Origin: an uncultured Candidatus Saccharibacteria bacterium
GTDB taxonomy: Bacteria > Patescibacteriota > Saccharimonadia > Saccharimonadales > Saccharimonadaceae
NCBI GenBank assembly: GCA_947304155.1
Contig: CAMZAD010000001.1
Location: forward strand, 186,001 to 250,000
Length of the DNA stretch: 64,000 nt
Reading direction: 5' to 3'
Below the pieces are notes generated by a model that saw nothing but the letters and a program-made list of their open reading frames with translations, searched no databases and had not been told where the DNA came from. A program made the translations under genes and the position numbers. Of this stretch, positions 47,814 through 57,235 are shown one piece after another; within the stretch, counting starts at the first letter, position 1; each line of letters starts with the position of its first letter.

Positions 47814-50800
47814 TTAAGCGTTGTCGATTTCTTCGGCAGCTGGTTCGACGCTGACTGGAGTGTCAATTTCAGCTTCTGCTTCTTCTCTATCGATACGAGC
47901 TTGGACTTCTGCTGGATCTTCGGCAGCGAGTGGGTCTTTGCCAGTACCTACAGGAATCTTGCGACCGATAATGACGTTTTCCTTCAAGCCATGGAGCTTA
48001 TCGACGCGGCCGTTGATTGCGGCGTTAATAAGAACACGAGTTGTATCCTGGAAGGATGCAGCTGAGAGGAAGGAATCTGACCAAATAGACACCTTGGTAA
48101 TACCAAGAAGAAGTTGAGTATACTTAGCAGGTTCTTTGCCTTCTGATTTGAGTTCGTCATTTTCTGCAGTGACAGCAGCGAGAGAAACGATATCGCCAGC
48201 GACAAAGCTTGAGTCACCAGATTCGTCAATCACGACACGGCTGAACATTTGGCGAACGATAATCTCAAGGTGTTTTGCTGAGATTTCGTGACCCTGAGCA
48301 GCGTAAACTGCCATGACGTCGTTCATGATGTAACGCGCGGTTTCTTCTGCGCCCTTGTACTTTAATTGATCTTGGAGATTCAAAGAACCAGTAGTGAGAC
48401 GGTCACCAGCAACAACTGCATCGCCTGATTTAACAAGCATTTCAGCGTCGTTAGGAATCTCAACCTTAACAGGACCAGATGTAGCTGCGGTAAGGATGAT
48501 TGCACCGTCAACGAGTTGAGCGTTTGCATCAAAGCTTGCGATGATTGGGTCAACGCCTTTATTCTTTGAAGCGATAACGTCACCAGTTTTAACGTTTGCA
48601 CCATCTTTAACTTTAGCGCGACGGCCACCAAGTTCAATCTTTTCAACTTTACCAGCTGATGGGGTGATTTGGACGATGTAGTGATTACCGTCTTCCCAAA
48701 CTTCACAGACACCAGTGATTGGTGAAATCCAAGCTTGACCCTTTGGCGAACGAGCCTCGAGAAGCTCCTCAACACGAGGAAGACCACGTGCGATTGCACC
48801 AGAACCAGCAACACCGGAACCGTGTTTAGTATCGAGTGTAAGCTGAGTGCCAGGCTCACCAAGTGATTGTGCAGCGATAACACCAACTGGTTGGTTTGGC
48901 TCAACGAGTTCGCGAGTTGACATATCGATACCATAAGCCTTCTGTGGGATACCATTAACAGCTTTGGTGGTAAGGATTGATTGAATCTTAACTGATTCAA
49001 CGTTGTCATCCTCTGCGATTTGTGCAGCGATTTCTTTAGAGATTAATTCGTCTTTGTCGACGTAGCCTGGGACAGCTTCTGCGCTGTAGCGACCAGCGAT
49101 ACGTTGTGCAAAGTCGATACCAGTGATTTCAGTTTCTGACTTGTAAACTTCAAAGCCTGGGTCTTCGGCAGTCTCTTCAGTAGTGAAGACGTCTTGAGCG
49201 ACATCAACGAGACGACGAGTGAGGTAACCAGAGTCTGCAGTACGAAGAGCAGTAGAAACCTGACCCTGACGTGCACCACGAGTTGCAATGAAGGATTCGA
49301 GGGTGTTAAGACCTTTCTTGTATGAAGATTTAACTGGAAGCTCGATTTCGTTGTTGTTAATATCGACCATGATACCAATTTCTGCAGATGCGAGCTTAAT
49401 GTTCGAGATAGAACCACGAGCACCAGAGTTTGTCATCACAGCGATATCAGTATCGAGATCTGAGAGCTTATCTTTAAGGAAGTCTGAAATCTTTTTATCG
49501 ATATCACGCCAGTTAGCGATAGTAAGTTTTTGGCGCTCTTCTTCGGTAACGAGACCTTGATTGAATTGGTCTTGGATGAGAGCGGTCTTAGCATCACCTT
49601 CGGCGATGAAATCTTGGATTTCTGGATAAGTTGGGTAATCATCCTTACAAGTTGAGACAGAAGCGATTGTTTCATACTCAAATGCGAGGTTCTTCAACTT
49701 ATCTGCAGTCTTGACCGTTACTTCTGGACCATAGTTGTCGAAGATATTAGCCATGACTTTCTTCAAGTGTTTGCTGTTTTGAACATCATTATCAAATGGA
49801 TAATCTTCTGGAAGGATTTCGTTGAAGATGACACGACCGAGGGTAGTGTTTCTAATTTCCTTCTTTGCAAACACGCGAATTGGGGTTTGGAGAGCGATAT
49901 CACCATTATCGTAAGCCATTTCAGCTTCGTAGATTGATGAATATGCTTTCACATCTTTAGTATCAGTACCTGGCTTGTCGTAAGTGAGGTAGTAGATACC
50001 AAGCACCACGTCCTGATAAATAGCGAGAACTGGAGCACCATCAGCAGGTTTCAAGAGGTTCTTGCCTGCAGACATGAGCTCGCGAGCTTCAGCTTGTGCT
50101 TCGTCAGAGAGTGGAAGGTGGACAGCCATCTGATCACCATCATAGTCGGCGTTGAAACCTGATGCTACGAGTGGGTGAAGTTGTATTGCTTTACCATCAA
50201 TAAGCTTTGGTTGGAAAGCTTGGATTGAGAGACGGTGGAGAGATGGAGCACGGTTAAGGAGGACATAGCGACCTTTAATTACTTCATCAAGAGCATCCCA
50301 AACTACAGATTCACCAGCTTCAATCATACGAGAAGCGACGCGTGGGTTGGTTGCGTGTTCATTAGCAATGAGCCAGCTTACTACGAATGGTTTGAAGAGT
50401 TCAAGTGCCATTTGTTTTGGCAAACCACATTCATTAAGCTTAAGATCTGGACCTACAACGATCACTGAACGGCCAGAGTAGTCGACACGCTTACCAAGAA
50501 GGTTTTGGCGGAAGCGACCTTGCTTACCTTTGAGGAGATCTGAAAGTGATTTAAGTTTTCTACGACCGTTTTGGCTGCTTGCTGAACGTCCGTGAGATGC
50601 GTTGTTGTCGATAAGAGCATCAACTGCCTCTTGGAGCATGCGCATTTCGTTGTGGACGATAACTTCTGGAGCATTGAGATCAAGAAGTTTCTTCAAGCGG
50701 TTGTTACGGTTAATAACACGGCGATAAAGATCGTTAAGGTCTGAAGTTGCGAAACGACCGCCAGGAAGGCTAATCATTGGGCGAAGATCTGGTGGGATAA

Positions 50801-51698
50801 CTGGGATAACAGTTAAGACCAAGTCTGAAGGTTTAATACCTGCAGCCTTCATACCTTCAATAATCTTAATGCGTTTGATGAGCTTGCGTTCTTTTTGACC
50901 CTTAGCTTTTTCAGCTTCAGCTTTAAGGTCTTCAATCATCTTATCAACGTCGATTTCATCAAGCATTTGCTTGATTGCACCAGCACCCATTTCAGCTTCA
51001 ATGAAGTCTTCGTATTCTTCTGGAAGGTTGCGATAATCAACTTCTGAGATAACTGCGCCTTTTTTGAGGCCTTCAAGAATTGATTTTCTTGATAAGAACT
51101 CATTATCAAGCTCTTCAATTTCTTTTGCTTCAGCTTCTGCTAATTTCTTAGCATCAGCACCTTCTGCTTTAGCTTCAGCTTCGTAGCGAAGTTTGATAGC
51201 AGACATAGCAGCGTCGTGGCTTGCGATTAAATCGTTAAGAGTTTGTGCGATTTCATCGTCCTTTGCACTGGTAATAAGATATGATGCAAAGTAAACAACT
51301 TTTTCAATGTTCTTAACGGTAAGGTCAAGAAGAAGTGATAAAGCTGATGGAGTACCACGCATAAACCAAACGTGAGCAACAGGTGCTGCAAGTTTGATGT
51401 GGCCCATACGTTCACGACGAACGATGGATTTGGTTACGAGGTTACCATCTTTATCGACAGCTGCCTCGCGTGAGCGCACGCCTTTAAGCTTTGAATCGTG
51501 TGGATTGATATCTTTTACTGGACCGAAAATACGTTCACAGAAGAGACCATCACGTTCAGGTTTTTGGGTGCGGTAGTTAATCGTTTCTGGCTTTGTAACT
51601 TCACCGTATGACCAGCTCAAGATATCTTCTGGGCTAGCAACTGTGAGGCGGATTGAGTCAAAGTCAGAAGCTGAGATGTAATTATCCATCCAAGACAT
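47814..51698 (-). CDS. rpoC: DNA-directed RNA polymerase beta-prime subunit lacking both zinc sites
   Basis: 1294 residues from the ATG at 51698, one base after the rpoB stop, with GGAGAGGAG upstream; a longer frame inside rpoB is rejected. Core motifs: [38 protein letters not shown], the catalytic [17 protein letters not shown] (usual NADFDGD with Phe changed to Tyr), [14 protein letters not shown] and [20 protein letters not shown]. The N-terminal zinc site is gone: residues 63-90 read [20 protein letters not shown] where CxC...CxxC is normal. The second site is also lost: [17 protein letters not shown] replaces SCDTxxGVCxxCYG. The C-terminal region is otherwise complete and ends in an acidic tail. 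Confidence 0.97.
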   Translation of the reverse strand: MSWMDNYISASDFDSIRLTVASPEDILSWSYGEVTKPETINYRTQKPERDGLFCERIFGPVKDINPHDSKLKGVRSREAAVDKDGNLVTKSIVRRERMGHIKLAAPVAHVWFMRGTPSALSLLLDLTVKNIEKVVYFASYLITSAKDDEIAQTLNDLIASHDAAMSAIKLRYEAEAKAEGADAKKLAEAEAKEIEELDNEFLSRKSILEGLKKGAVISEVDYRNLPEEYEDFIEAEMGAGAIKQMLDEIDVDKMIEDLKAEAEKAKGQKERKLIKRIKIIEGMKAAGIKPSDLVLTVIPVIPPDLRPMISLPGGRFATSDLNDLYRRVINRNNRLKKLLDLNAPEVIVHNEMRMLQEAVDALIDNNASHGRSASSQNGRRKLKSLSDLLKGKQGRFRQNLLGKRVDYSGRSVIVVGPDLKLNECGLPKQMALELFKPFVVSWLIANEHATNPRVASRMIEAGESVVWDALDEVIKGRYVLLNRAPSLHRLSIQAFQPKLIDGKAIQLHPLVASGFNADYDGDQMAVHLPLSDEAQAEARELMSAGKNLLKPADGAPVLAIYQDVVLGIYYLTYDKPGTDTKDVKAYSSIYEAEMAYDNGDIALQTPIRVFAKKEIRNTTLGRVIFNEILPEDYPFDNDVQNSKHLKKVMANIFDNYGPEVTVKTADKLKNLAFEYETIASVSTCKDDYPTYPEIQDFIAEGDAKTALIQDQFNQGLVTEEERQKLTIANWRDIDKKISDFLKDKLSDLDTDIAVMTNSGARGSISNIKLASAEIGIMVDINNNEIELPVKSSYKKGLNTLESFIATRGARQGQVSTALRTADSGYLTRRLVDVAQDVFTTEETAEDPGFEVYKSETEITGIDFAQRIAGRYSAEAVPGYVDKDELISKEIAAQIAEDDNVESVKIQSILTTKAVNGIPQKAYGIDMSTRELVEPNQPVGVIAAQSLGEPGTQLTLDTKHGSGVAGSGAIARGLPRVEELLEARSPKGQAWISPITGVCEVWEDGNHYIVQITPSAGKVEKIELGGRRAKVKDGANVKTGDVIASKNKGVDPIIASFDANAQLVDGAIILTAATSGPVKVEIPNDAEMLVKSGDAVVAGDRLTTGSLNLQDQLKYKGAEETARYIMNDVMAVYAAQGHEISAKHLEIIVRQMFSRVVIDESGDSSFVAGDIVSLAAVTAENDELKSEGKEPAKYTQLLLGITKVSIWSDSFLSAASFQDTTRVLINAAINGRVDKLHGLKENVIIGRKIPVGTGKDPLAAEDPAEVQARIDREEAEAEIDTPVSVEPAAEEIDNA

Positions 51699-51699
51699 A

Positions 51700-54600
51700 T
51701 TAGAACTCCTCTCCTTCATCACCGAAGTCAATGGTTCCACTGTCATCCTCCTCGTATTCTTCATCATCGAGTGGTTCGATTTCGTCACCATTTTCGTCGG
51801 TTATTGTAATGCCATCTTCATCTAGCGCAGCACGAGATTCTTCTTCGGTGAGATCAATAGTGTCATCACCATCAGCTGCGAGATTATGGCTTTCGTAAAT
51901 GAGGCGGTCATCTTGAGCTTTTTCGATTTCGCGAGAAGTCTTTTCAATGACAGCATCTGCATCGGTTGATTCCCCGTTGTCGAGGAGGTCAACTTTAAGA
52001 CCAAGACCTTGAAGCTCTTTAACGAGAACGTTGAAGCCTTCAGGAAGTTTTGGACCTTCGATTTGTTCGTGTTTGATAATTGATTCGTAAGCTTTAGCAC
52101 GGCCGTAGACATCATCTGACTTAATAGTCAACATTTCTTGAAGTGTACTTGCAGCACCATAAGCTTCGAGTGCCCACACCTCCATTTCACCGAAGCGCTG
52201 ACCACCGTTTTGTGCTTTACCACCAAGTGGCTGTTGGGTGACCATAGTGTATGGACCAGTTGAACGTGCGTGAATCTTATCTTCAACCATGTGGTGAAGC
52301 TTAATCATATACATCACACCAACTGAGGTTTTTTCGTTAAATGGTTCACCAGTAAGACCATCGTAAAGTTGGACGCGACCGTTGTGGTCAATACCAGCTT
52401 TCTTAAGTTCTTCTGAGATAGTTTCATCAGGAACACCGTTGAATGATGGGGTTGCGACCTTGTAGCCAAGAGCGCGAGCTGCCATACCAAGGTGGATTTC
52501 GAAGAGCTGACCGAGGTTCATACGTGAAGGCACGCCCATTGGAGAAAGTACTACGTCGATTGGAGTACCATCTTCCATGAATGGCATATCTTCTACTGGG
52601 AGGATGCGTGAGACCACACCCTTGTTACCGTGGCGACCAGAGAGCTTATCACCAACTTGAATCTTGCGCATTTCTGCAACGAAGATTTTGATTTGCATAA
52701 GCACACCAGCTTTAAGTTCGTGGCCTTGTTCACGAGTGTAAACACGGACACCGACAACTTTACCGGAGGTACCAGAAGTCATACGGACTGAAGTATCGCG
52801 GACGTCTTTAGCTTTTTCACCGAAGATTGCGCGAAGGAGGCGTTCCTCAGAGCTGAGTTCTTGTTCACCCTTAGGAGTGATTTTACCAACGAGGATATCA
52901 CCAGATGAAACTTCAGAACCAACAGCAACGATACCATCCTCACCGAGGTGGCGGAGGGCATGTTCTGAGACGTTTGGAATATCGCGGGTAACTTGCTCTG
53001 GGCCGAGCTTAGTTTCACGAACTTCAACGTCGAAGTCTTTAATATTAATTGAAGTTAAGGTATCGTCCTCAACTAAGCGGCGTGAGATAACGATAGCATC
53101 ATCCATGTTGTAACCACGCCATGGCATGAAGGCAACGAGAAGGTTTTGGCCAAGGGCAAGTTCGCCTTTATTGATTGATGCACCTTCTACAAGGATGTCG
53201 CCTTTGTTAACTTTAGTGCCACGTGAGACAACGGTGCGCATGTTGTAACAGCGGTCATCGTTAGTCTTTTCGAAGTGGGTAAGTGGATATTCTTTCTTGC
53301 CGAGCTTTGCGCCGTAGTCAACAACGACTGAAACGCCATCAGCTTTTTCGACAACACCTTTATCTTCTGCAACGATAAGTTGTGAAGTGTTGCGAGCAAC
53401 AGCTTCCTCAATACCGGTACCGACGATAGGAGCCTCTGTGTGGAGCAAAGGAACTGCCTGTTTCTGCATGGCACAAGCCATGAGAGAGCGGTCAACACGG
53501 TTTTTCTCTACGAATGGGACGAGTGATGCTGAAACACCAAGAATTTCCTTGTGGGCTGCATCGATGTGGGTAATGCGTGATGATTCAACCTGTGCAGGTT
53601 GGCCATGGACACGAGCAGAAACCCATTCTTCTACGAATTTGCCATCTTTGTCGAGTTTGACAGATGTATCAGCGATAATCATGTCTTCTTCTTGAGCGGC
53701 ATCAACGTAAACAACTTCGTCTGTTACTTTGCCGTTCTTAACGACGCGATATGGAGCTTCAATGAAGCCATATTCGTTAATACGAGCATAAGTTGCAAGG
53801 TTAAGCACGAGACCGACGTTACCACCTTCTGGGGTTTCAACGGTACAGATGCGACCGTAGTGGGTTGGGTGAGCATCGCGGACATCGAAGCCTGCGCGTT
53901 CACGAGTAAGACCACCAGGACCCATTGAGCTGAGCCTGCGTTTGTGTGCGAGCTCTGAGAATGGGTTAGTTTCATCCATCAACTGTGAAAGTTGTGAAGT
54001 TGAGAAGAATTCCTTAACAGCTGCAACTACTGGACGAGAGTTCAAAAGTTGGCTTGGGGTAACTTCTTCTGGGTTTGCCATTGACATACGGTCAAGGATG
54101 TTACGTTGCAAACGGAGCATACCAAGGCGGAATTGGCGTTGGACGAGCTCGCCGACGAGTTTGACGCGGCGGTTTGCAAGTGAGTCGATATCATCTGCAG
54201 GTTCTTGTGTATTATTAAGACGAATGATTTCGCTAATAATTGCAATAAGATCTTGCATTTGAAGAGTGCGGTGTTCACTGTCGTTTGGTGTATCAAAGCC
54301 AAGGCGTTGATTCATCTTAAAGCGACCGACACGGCTATAATCATAGCGCTTGTAATCGAAGAATGTGCGTTCGACCATTGATTTTGCGTTTTCAACTGTC
54401 GCAAGATCACCTGGACGGAGGCGGCGATAAACTTCGAGAAGAGCAGCAGCTTGTGAAGATGTAGTATCTTTATCAAGTGTGCTTTCAATATATTTGATTG
54501 GACCATTGTCGATAGCTTCAAAGGCTTTCTTAATCTCAGAATCTTTCTGCATGCCGAGAGCACGAAGGAAAGTTGTTACTGGGATTTTACGACGGCGGTC

Positions 54601-55143
54601 AATCTTTACAGAGATACAACCATTGGTTGCGGTCTCAAATTCAAGCCATGCACCACGGCCTGGAATAACCTTAGCGCCATAGAAATTCTTACCAGCGACG
54701 TTGTCGGCAGTAAAGAAGACGCCAGCTGAACGAATCAATTGTGAAACAACGACACGCTCAGTACCGTTAATAATGAAAGTTGCGCGATCAGTCATCCAAG
54801 GATAATCACCGAAGTAGATGTCCTGTTCTTTCTTTTCGCCTGTAACTTTGTTTTGGAGTTCAACAGTGACATGAAGCGGAGCTTCGTAGGTTGTCATGTT
54901 GTACTTTGCTTCGTCGACAGTCATTTTTGGAGCTTTGAACTCGTAGTCGCGGAAGCTAAGAGAGAACTTTTGACCGGTGTAGTCATCGATCGGGTTCAAC
55001 TCTGTGAAGACCTCTCTGAGGCCAGATTTGACAAATTCTTCCCAAGAATCCTTTTGGTGAGTTGTCAAATCAGGGATTGGTAGCTCATCACCTTCAGTGA
55101 AAAAGATACGCTTCCCAGCTTTTTCAGTGGTTTTTGTACTCAC
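51700..55143 (-). CDS. rpoB: DNA-directed RNA polymerase beta subunit
   Basis: 1147 residues from a GTG (AGAGGTAAAAGTGAGTAC). The rifampicin pocket reads FFSTSQLSQLMDETNPFSEL and AHKRRLSSMGPGGLTRERAG; the usual Phe at position 514 (E. coli numbering) is Leu, but Asp516, His526 and Ser531 equivalents remain. YGRICTVETPEGGNVGLVLN and the C-terminal GGKAQNGGQRFGEMEVWALE are standard. An ~80-residue acidic tail (DDEEYEEDDSGTIDFGDEGE) is unusual. Operon with rpoC; rplJL are not adjacent in this window. Confidence 0.98.
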   Translation of the reverse strand: MSTKTTEKAGKRIFFTEGDELPIPDLTTHQKDSWEEFVKSGLREVFTELNPIDDYTGQKFSLSFRDYEFKAPKMTVDEAKYNMTTYEAPLHVTVELQNKVTGEKKEQDIYFGDYPWMTDRATFIINGTERVVVSQLIRSAGVFFTADNVAGKNFYGAKVIPGRGAWLEFETATNGCISVKIDRRRKIPVTTFLRALGMQKDSEIKKAFEAIDNGPIKYIESTLDKDTTSSQAAALLEVYRRLRPGDLATVENAKSMVERTFFDYKRYDYSRVGRFKMNQRLGFDTPNDSEHRTLQMQDLIAIISEIIRLNNTQEPADDIDSLANRRVKLVGELVQRQFRLGMLRLQRNILDRMSMANPEEVTPSQLLNSRPVVAAVKEFFSTSQLSQLMDETNPFSELAHKRRLSSMGPGGLTRERAGFDVRDAHPTHYGRICTVETPEGGNVGLVLNLATYARINEYGFIEAPYRVVKNGKVTDEVVYVDAAQEEDMIIADTSVKLDKDGKFVEEWVSARVHGQPAQVESSRITHIDAAHKEILGVSASLVPFVEKNRVDRSLMACAMQKQAVPLLHTEAPIVGTGIEEAVARNTSQLIVAEDKGVVEKADGVSVVVDYGAKLGKKEYPLTHFEKTNDDRCYNMRTVVSRGTKVNKGDILVEGASINKGELALGQNLLVAFMPWRGYNMDDAIVISRRLVEDDTLTSINIKDFDVEVRETKLGPEQVTRDIPNVSEHALRHLGEDGIVAVGSEVSSGDILVGKITPKGEQELSSEERLLRAIFGEKAKDVRDTSVRMTSGTSGKVVGVRVYTREQGHELKAGVLMQIKIFVAEMRKIQVGDKLSGRHGNKGVVSRILPVEDMPFMEDGTPIDVVLSPMGVPSRMNLGQLFEIHLGMAARALGYKVATPSFNGVPDETISEELKKAGIDHNGRVQLYDGLTGEPFNEKTSVGVMYMIKLHHMVEDKIHARSTGPYTMVTQQPLGGKAQNGGQRFGEMEVWALEAYGAASTLQEMLTIKSDDVYGRAKAYESIIKHEQIEGPKLPEGFNVLVKELQGLGLKVDLLDNGESTDADAVIEKTSREIEKAQDDRLIYESHNLAADGDDTIDLTEEESRAALDEDGITITDENGDEIEPLDDEEYEEDDSGTIDFGDEGEEF

Positions 55144-55192
55144 TTTTACCTCTATTTAAGTTTAGTTTGTTATCTTCGGGCATGAAGATACT

Positions 55193-55251
55193 GTTTTGAT
55201 TTTACAAAAACGCCGCCCAATATAGCGCATTGCTCCACAAAAAATCAAAAC
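55193..55251 (-). promoter_or_regulatory. Leader hairpin of rpoBC
   Basis: GTTTTGATTTT (55193-55203) and AAAATCAAAAC (55241-55251) form an 11-base perfect stem around a 37-nt loop that contains a CAAT/ATTG sub-stem. It lies at the 5' end of the transcript, 50 nt before the start codon. No T tract follows, so it is not a terminator. Confidence 0.6.
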
Positions 55252-55269
55252 AAACTACTTCTGTTGGTT

Positions 55270-55298
55270 ATTTTAGCGCAATTTTAGGGATTTTTCAA
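55270..55298 (-). promoter_or_regulatory. Promoter of rpoBC
   Basis: Minus-strand TTGAAA (55293-55298), 17-base spacer, TAAAAT (55270-55275). The first 12 bases (TTGAAAAATCCC) and the block GCTAAAATAA are identical to the rpsP promoter. Confidence 0.85.
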
Positions 55299-55329
55299 GA
55301 GGTTTTTTGGAGATTTTTAATGGTTTTCC

Positions 55330-55357
55330 TTGCAATTTTATATATTTATGTTATACT
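55330..55357 (+). promoter_or_regulatory. Promoter of the 55424-55675 gene
   Basis: TTGCAA (55330-55335), 16-base spacer, TATACT (55352-55357); divergent to rpoBC. Confidence 0.65.
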
Positions 55358-55423
55358 ATTTTGGACATATCATGCATGAGATGTTGTAACTTATTTAAAA
55401 AGGCAAAGGGGGTGAGATAAAAA

Positions 55424-55675
55424 GTGAGAAGTTTTAAAGCTAGTTATATTTTTACAAATATAATTAGTGGGTGTTCAGGTGGATTAGTGATTAAGACCTT
55501 ATACGACTTTGTTGTATTTGATGGTTTTAATCGATTTTCCATGGTAACTGCAGACATATTAACGCTAGTCGTCCTTTTAGTCACATTGGTTGATTGTCAT
55601 AAGACGGTAGCTAAATATGACAAGCAGGAGCACGGGGGTCAGGGCTGGTTCAAAGGTGGATCAACTGATTCCTAA
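55424..55675 (+). CDS. Small membrane protein, two predicted spans
   Basis: 83 residues from a GTG preceded by AAAGGGGGTGAGATAAAA. First span about 8-28 (YIFTNIISGCSGGLVIKTLY), second about 42-58 (VTADILTLVVLLVTLVDCH), then a polar tail (KYDKQEHGGQGWFKGGSTDS). The strong ribosome site and promoter support it. No family assigned. The transcript probably continues through the structured region up to the terminator at 55859-55887. Confidence 0.65.
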   Translation: MRSFKASYIFTNIISGCSGGLVIKTLYDFVVFDGFNRFSMVTADILTLVVLLVTLVDCHKTVAKYDKQEHGGQGWFKGGSTDS

Positions 55676-55858
55676 TAGCTCGGCACACTTTATGGGGAGG
55701 TGATTTAAGCCGATGTTCTTATTAGAACGTTCTTGGGCTAGAGCGCCCTAATAAGCGCTTCAGTGGTCATCTGAGATTTAAAAAAATGTATCCAACGATC
55801 TAACAAGTTAAAATGTAACTAGGAAATAATTCACCAAAAATTGCCAAATTGTTCTAGG
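55676..55858 (+). other. Structured non-coding stretch with a 12-codon mini-ORF
   Basis: After the small membrane gene, TATGGGGAGGTGATTT resembles a strong ribosome site before an ATG (55713) that encodes only MFLLERSWARAP. The mini-ORF is covered by a hairpin, CTTATTAG (55718-55725) with CTAATAAG (55748-55755) and an inner GGGC/GCCC. The rest is A/T-rich and unassigned. It could be a 3' UTR, a leader-peptide element or a small RNA. Confidence 0.4.
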
Positions 55859-55887
55859 GCCCCGCATATTATGTGCGGGGCTTTTTC
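55859..55887 (+). terminator. Terminator of the 55.4-55.9 kb transcript
   Basis: GCCCCGCA (55859-55866) pairs with TGCGGGGC (55874-55881), followed by TTTTTC. Confidence 0.85.
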
Positions 55888-55907
55888 TTGACTTTGTTCT
55901 TGTCATA

Positions 55908-56013
55908 TCAAAAAACCACCCTCTCTCCTTGGTGGTTTTTTAATCATATAAGCTCTCAACTTATTTTTTATTTAAGCTAAGACTCGCAGTTTAGCTTTGT
56001 TCGTTAGAACTTA
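55908..56013 (-). ncRNA. Candidate small RNA (~105 nt)
   Basis: A strong minus-strand promoter (TTGACG-17-TATACT at 56019-56047) leads into ~105 nt with no credible long ORF. The RNA can form AAGCTAA/TTAGCTT and ATAAG/CTTAT hairpins. It ends in the terminator hairpin at 55911-55941 (AAAAAACCACC/GGTGGTTTTTT), whose loop carries AAGGAGAGA, a Shine-Dalgarno-like sequence. A 14-codon ORF (MIKKPPREGGFLI) overlaps the terminator and is probably chance. No known RNA family recognised. Confidence 0.5.
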
Positions 56014-56018
56014 TATTA

Positions 56019-56047
56019 AGTATAGTTATTGTAGGCGTTTTCGTCAA
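56019..56047 (-). promoter_or_regulatory. Promoter of the candidate small RNA
   Basis: Minus-strand TTGACG (56042-56047), 17-base spacer, TATACT (56019-56024). Confidence 0.75.
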
Positions 56048-56071
56048 TAGAATTTTCAAACAATTTTTCTG

Positions 56072-56146
56072 TATTTTTTACAACACTTTACTATTTCACC
56101 CCTGTTTATGTCGTGGATAACTATTTATTATTTTTTACAACACTTT
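56072..56146. repeat. Two direct 18-bp repeats upstream of the small-RNA promoter
   Basis: TATTTTTTACAACACTTT occurs exactly at 56072-56089 and 56129-56146, 57 bp apart, 25 and 82 bp upstream of the -35. Between them, CGTGGATAA (56112-56120) is one mismatch from a DnaA box on the minus strand. This interval has no gene and looks like a regulatory site. Confidence 0.6.
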
Positions 56147-56200
56147 TGTTTTTGACGATGCTTTGATTTTTTGTTTTTTGAGATTTTTGAAGCACAAAAA

Positions 56201-56222
56201 AAGCGGGCTTTTCGGCCCGCTT
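56201..56222 (-). terminator. Terminator of khpA
   Basis: AAGCGGGC (56201-56208) pairs with GCCCGCTT (56215-56222), followed on the minus strand by TTTTTTTG. Confidence 0.85.
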
Positions 56223-56231
56223 CGTTTATAA

Positions 56232-56621
56232 TTAGATATCGAGATCATCAAGGTCTGCGAGGTCTGCACGAGTTTTCTCAGCAAGTTCTGAAGAAGTATT
56301 CTCATCTACATCAATATCGTCTGCAGTGCGAGCAGCGGTTGGCTCGGTGTGTTCGTAGTCACTGACACGTTCGCCATCGGTGTTGACGATTTTGAGATTA
56401 TAGCGGGCATCATTTTTGGTGCCAAGAGCGCGGAGAAGGGTGCGGATTGATTGTGCAGTTGCACCACGGCGACCGATTACACGGCCAACATCCTCTGGGT
56501 CTACAGAGAGGCTAAGAAGGACGCCTTTTTCGTCAATTACGCGATCGATGTTTACTTTATCAGGATTGTTTACGAGGGTTTTTACGATATATTCTACGAA
56601 TTGTTGGTCAATGGTTGCCAT
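56232..56621 (-). CDS. khpA: KhpA-type KH-domain RNA-binding protein
   Basis: 129 residues. The first ~75 match KhpA (YlqC): QQFVEYIVKTLVNNPDKVNI, LLSLSVDPEDVGRVIGRRGA with the GxxG-type VIGRRGATAQSIRTLLRALG. The last ~45 residues are an added acidic tail (TADDIDVDENTSSELAEKTR); KhpA is normally ~75-80 residues. In other bacteria KhpA works with KhpB/Jag in RNA binding and cell-size control. It usually follows rpsP directly; here a convergent gene separates them. Confidence 0.9.
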   Translation of the reverse strand: MATIDQQFVEYIVKTLVNNPDKVNIDRVIDEKGVLLSLSVDPEDVGRVIGRRGATAQSIRTLLRALGTKNDARYNLKIVNTDGERVSDYEHTEPTAARTADDIDVDENTSSELAEKTRADLADLDDLDI

Positions 56622-56686
56622 GAGGAATTCTCCAAATTTTTAATTTTACTACCTCTATTATAGCATAAACATTAGTTTTTATATCT

Positions 56687-56715
56687 TTGACTTTTTGTGA
56701 TTTTTGTTATATAAT
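56687..56715 (+). promoter_or_regulatory. Promoter of the 56767-57174 gene
   Basis: TTGACT (56687-56692), 17-base spacer, TATAAT (56710-56715). Confidence 0.8.
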
Positions 56716-56766
56716 ATATAGATACTTAAGGCCTAGAGCCTAGCAAATTAAAAGGAGGGTTTTATT

Positions 56767-57174
56767 ATGGTTGCAACAGAAGTAATGAACAAAACGAAGA
56801 TTTACTGCGAGGATGCAATCCTCGTCACACAAATGTTACCGTCATTCTTAAACATCTTTAGAACACCTGGGATGATTTTATCATACAACCCAGACATCAA
56901 AGACGTGGCGGTCTTTCTCCGCAAAATTGACGACAACGAAGTTTTTATACTAATTTTCGGAGATGAGGTAAAGCCTGCAAGTTTTATTTCGCAGATTACA
57001 GGTATGGTTGTTGCAAGAAGAAAGACCTTTAAGGATCTGAAGCTTGCGATTGCCGGAAATGAAACGTTGGTTGACCTTTATGGTCGTCTATCTGCGGTAA
57101 ACTACGCGTTTAGGGGTCTGTACGATGTAGGAGCAGTTGAGACGGTCTTATCTTATAAGTCCACCAATTCCTAG
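56767..57174 (+). CDS. Unrecognised 135-residue protein between khpA and rpsP
   Basis: AAAAGGAGGGTTTTATT precedes the ATG. The product is probably soluble, alpha/beta: MVATEVMNKTKIYCEDAILV, DVAVFLRKIDDNEVFILIFG, then RRKTFKDLKLAIAGNETLVD and a C-terminal YDVGAVETVLSYKSTNS. No signal, span or known motif. It is oriented against rpsP and khpA, splitting a gene pair that is usually adjacent, which suggests later insertion. Own promoter; shares a terminator hairpin with rpsP. Confidence 0.72.
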   Translation: MVATEVMNKTKIYCEDAILVTQMLPSFLNIFRTPGMILSYNPDIKDVAVFLRKIDDNEVFILIFGDEVKPASFISQITGMVVARRKTFKDLKLAIAGNETLVDLYGRLSAVNYAFRGLYDVGAVETVLSYKSTNS

Positions 57175-57199
57175 CTTAATATCCCCTCTTAAAACAACA

Positions 57200-57231
57200 A
57201 AAAGCCCGAGTATTTCTCTCGGGCTTTTTTT
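57200..57231. terminator. Bidirectional terminator between the 56767 gene and rpsP
   Basis: AAAAGCCCGAG (57200-57210) pairs with CTCGGGCTTTT (57218-57228), with A and T runs suited to both strands. Confidence 0.85.
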
Positions 57232-57235
57232 AATC

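Noticed and set aside
48380-49009. 209-codon minus-strand frame inside rpoC
   Set aside because: Same-strand shifted frame of rpoC with Leu/Ser-rich low-complexity translation.
56112-56120. DnaA-box-like site as a replication origin
   Set aside because: Only one near-match, no dnaA or box cluster in the window; kept only as part of a possible regulatory region.
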